64,000 nucleotides of DNA from Zeugodacus cucurbitae (lineage: Eukaryota; Arthropoda; Insecta; Diptera; Tephritidae), in assembly GCF_028554725.1 (NCBI RefSeq), contig NC_071669.1:8270501-8334500 (forward strand), given 5' to 3'. Shown here in pieces: positions 61,101 through 64,000 of the stretch; the first letter of the stretch is position 1; every line of letters begins with the position of its first letter. Below the pieces are notes generated by a model, which was given only the letters and a program-made list of their open reading frames with translations, was not told where the DNA came from and searched no databases. A program made the position numbers and the translations under genes.

Positions 61101-61862
61101 ACAAAATCTACTACTAATCTAAAGCTACCGTTTCATGAAAACTTCACCGAGTTTTCTACCTAAGCTGACCTAACTTATTCGTAACACATCAGACTTAAAC
61201 AGATCTTTTTCTTTGTCCAATAATTATAGTAAAATTTAATCACCAAATCCACTAAGTATCAACAGTATCAACCTAACCCTTTACCTTCCTCTTTCTACAT
61301 ATTATCCTTTCTTAAATTCCATATTCTTGTTCTTCTACAAGTTGCAGCATCATTTGTAATGCCACAACAATAAATGGCGTTTTAATTAACATCTGTGGCG
61401 TTAGTTGCAGTCATTCATCTCCGAAAAACCCAGCAATCAAATAACCAGTCAACTGTCCAAACTGACTGATGAGCAATACTTGGGACAGTTGAGTTGAGCA
61501 GATGAACAGGCTTTGCAGACAAATTGCATAAATTTAATTTTGTCAATGACAAATGAAAGCCACACCACATCACACTTTAGACGATGCCAAAAATTCCAAT
61601 GTAAACATGCGAAGCTAAGGCAAATTCACAGATACGTATCAGATCAGCAGAGGAATATTTAAGTGATGAGTTGGAGAAAGGAATGAGAGGAATAGTTGGA
61701 TTATGAACTAATGTATCCTTAAACCGGTCTTATGAAGAGAGCTGGGGGGATATGAAGATTGCATTGGATTAAGGTTGCCAGATGTGAGTTGGATGCAGTT
61801 GTTTGGTTATGGTCCAAATTCAAAAAGTGTCTCTAACCGTGGTCGAGGCGGAATCGAGTAAA
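58151..61862. other. Non-coding DNA, no gene seen
   Basis: 58140-58700 is rich in TAATTA-like homeodomain cores and AT blocks, a texture seen in fly enhancers (inference only). CAA and GTT runs occur at 59300-60080. Minus frames at 59354-60015 translate these simple repeats and are rejected. Confidence 0.4.
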
Positions 61863-62540
61863 TGAAGATCGACAAAACCTTACTGTAAAGCTCTGTCTCT
61901 GACTAGATCTGAAGTAAAGTAGAAGAAGATCGCCAAAAACTTATTGTGAAACTCTGTCTCTGACAAGATCTGAAGTAAAGTGAAAGAAGATTGTCAAAAC
62001 CTAATTGTGAAGCTCTGTCTCTGATAAGATCTGAAGTAAAGTGGAAGAAGACCGTCAAAACCTTATTGTGAAGCTCTGTCTCTGACAAGATCTGAAATAC
62101 AGAGGAAGAATATCGCCAAAACCTTATTGTGAAGCTCTGCCTCTGACAAGATCTGAAGTAAAGTGAAAGAAGATTGTCAAAACCTTATTGTGAAGCTCTG
62201 TCTCTGATAAGATCTGAAATAAAGTGGAAGAAGACCGCCAAAACCTTATTGTGAAGCTCTGTCTCTGACAAGATCTGAAATACAGTGGAAGAAAATCGCC
62301 AAAACCTTATTGTGAAGCTCTGCCTCTGACAAGATCTGAAGTAAAGTGAAAGAAGATCGTCAAAACCTTATTGTGAAGCTCTGTCTCTGACAAGATCTGA
62401 AGTAAAGTGGAAGAGGATCGTCAAAACCTTATTGTGAAGCTCTGTCTCTGATAAGATCTGAAGTGAAGTGGAAGAAGATCGACAAAACCTTACTGTGAAG
62501 CTCTGTCTCTGATAGCATCTGAAGTGAAGTGGAAGTAATC
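61863..62540 (+). repeat. 61-bp tandem array with a 183-bp higher-order repeat
   Basis: Eleven 61-bp units run from 61867 (GATC anchors at 61867, 61928, 61989, 62050, 62111, 62172, 62233, 62294, 62355, 62416, 62477 and, one base short, 62537). The consensus holds GAAGATCG-CAAAACCTTATTGTG, AGCTCTGTCTCTGACAAGATC and TGAAGTAAAGTG. Units 3, 4 and 5 carry the unit-specific variants ATTGTC, ACCGTC and ATCGCC, and units 6, 7 and 8 nearly repeat that triplet. A 183-bp block was therefore copied. The array carries short frames on the minus strand but no gene. Confidence 0.95.
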
Positions 62541-64000
62541 ACTCTAGAGGTTAAAGAAAAGCTACGAATTTGGAAATAATTCCGACCACCTGGCAACCTG
62601 CTTCCAAAGCATTAGATCTACCAACACTCAGCCAACGATTATCAAACGCATTTCCGCTTAAGCCTGCTAAAGAGCTTCTACACCGATACACAGGCAATCC
62701 ATCTACAGGAATTTCAACAATCTATCAACTCTCATAAGCACACACACATACAGCAACAACAGCAAACACGTTACAAACACCTTGTACGCAGACAAGTAAC
62801 GCACTTCGATGCTTGAGCACACCGGTTCTTATAGCCACCACCACTTTCCACGCAGTCAATAATCACTCCAACTTTAATTTGAAGATTTTGACAAGCCAAC
62901 TAGCTGGCAACAAGCATGGAGGCACTATCAAAGTGGGGCGAGAATGTGACAGAAGGCAATACATGGCGGCAAATGTTGAAGAATTAGGGATAAATGTATG
63001 AAGATGAAGGTAGTGGCTTCATAGAATGGAAAGACGAAGATGATATGGAGGACGGGGATGGGGACGAAGAGAACGATGACTGACATGAGGTATAGATGGA
63101 GAGTATCATTGAGTTCGGACATAGATATGACGCAGACAACAACAGAAACCAATAACAAAAGCACGCGTTTCTTGAGCTCTTCAACTACTCAGATGAATGG
63201 TTGAGTGATGGACCAAACTACAGACGCGTGAGCTGTAAGCGCAGAGACACAAATCTGCTGTCTAGCTGTAAATAAAAAAAGCTCACAAAACACATTATAT
63301 TGCCAATATGAGCGACTATGACAGCATTGACATTGCCAATAACAACAACAATTTGCTAAACGACTACAAAAGCACAAATGTCTAGCCAGTCAGACAGTCA
63401 TATATTCAGCTAACCAGCCAGCCATTTAGCGAACTGCGTGCGACTCATTCCCATAATTGCATGATACCGCCGCCCTCCGCGGCCACTATATGCCGCCGGT
63501 CGTTGGAGGATTAACACCAGTTTGCAATGATGAGCGGACATTTGATGGACCAATGACCGATGTAGGAACACCCCGCGTGCCTTCCAGTTGTGTCTAAACG
63601 ACGCGGCGCAAAACAAACGCACTTCGGCGCGGTGACCGCCTGGCAGACGCGCTTATGTGTACGCCTCAAGCCGCCTCGGGCTCTACATTGTATTGCTGAC
63701 CAATATAGTTTTTTTTTTTTGCGGCGCTGCTTTAACTTCTTTGCGAAAATTATGAAGAATTAACAATAAATTGCGTCAAAATGTTGTTTGTGCCAAATGA
63801 CAACACGCGCGACAAGCGACGGACGCTCAATGGGCGACTGACTAGACGTGCAGTAGAGCCGGGCAAAAGCTATTGCCTATTTGATTTTGACACAAATGTC
63901 ATAAATCATAGCTAGAGTATATGTACATACAACAACTTGGCAAAGTTGTTCGCATAGTTGTTGCAACAACTTAAGTGCCATTTGGACATTTACACAAACC
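62541..64000. other. Non-coding DNA, no gene seen
   Basis: Mixed composition, GC-richer at 63420-63700. One plus frame through 63463-63597 is open for about 45 codons but begins after an in-frame TAA with no acceptor. CAA/GTT runs near the end. Confidence 0.4.

Noticed and set aside
63463..63597. 45-codon GC-rich frame ending at TAA
   Set aside because: An in-frame TAA lies just before it and no splice acceptor follows, so no exon model fits.

Overview
The window looks like a stretch of a higher-fly (dipteran) nuclear genome, most probably a tephritid fruit fly. It is AT-rich and gene-poor, with spliced genes that have TATA boxes and poly(A) signals, many CAA/GTT trinucleotide runs, and several insect transposon families. 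These are a mariner (DD34D), two copies of a DD41D Tc1/mariner element, non-LTR retrotransposon 3' fragments, a Helitron-like end pair, and an interspersed repeat rich in GGGCGTGG(C/T) blocks. The tephritid assignment is inferred from this mixture and from the DD41D lineage as I remember it. No single sequence here proves it.

Only two protein-coding genes can be read with confidence, both on the + strand: 37992-38367 and 41579-42017. They are paralogues about 3.6 kb apart. Each has its own TATA box and poly(A) signal, a 10-nt coding part of exon 1, a phase-1 intron after codon 3, a signal peptide, and one small six-cysteine domain with the motif NFWDPTRYW. The domain resembles the insect chitin-binding type-2 (CBM14/peritrophin-A) fold, but the cysteine order is changed. 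Between them lie a degenerate repeat (39050-39235) and an interspersed repeat (about 39910-41222).

Remaining layout. 1-870: an open frame that may be the 3' terminal exon of an upstream gene. 1858-2240: LINE 3' fragment. 5191-5320 and 7909-8050: a dispersed repeat pair. 11310-12100 and 18310-18750: two decayed DD41D elements. 14030-15231: a near-full-length mariner on the - strand with three stop codons. 26281-26880: a large hexanucleotide microsatellite. 30307-31040 and 32420-33025: two more LINE fragments. 44981-45122: a candidate exon encoding a hydrophobic segment, ending at a consensus splice donor. 48520-48905 and 49865-50775: local tandem duplications. 52481-53614: a Helitron-like element containing another repeat. 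57375-57960: a jockey-type fragment on the - strand. 61863-62540: a 61-bp tandem array with a 183-bp higher-order period. The rest is non-coding DNA, probably intergenic or long introns, and includes many degenerate short tandem duplications.

The two small secreted proteins probably came from a local gene duplication and would act outside the cell, perhaps on chitinous matrices. Nothing in the window suggests an operon, a CRISPR array or a prokaryotic system. I recognised no tRNA, rRNA or viral gene.
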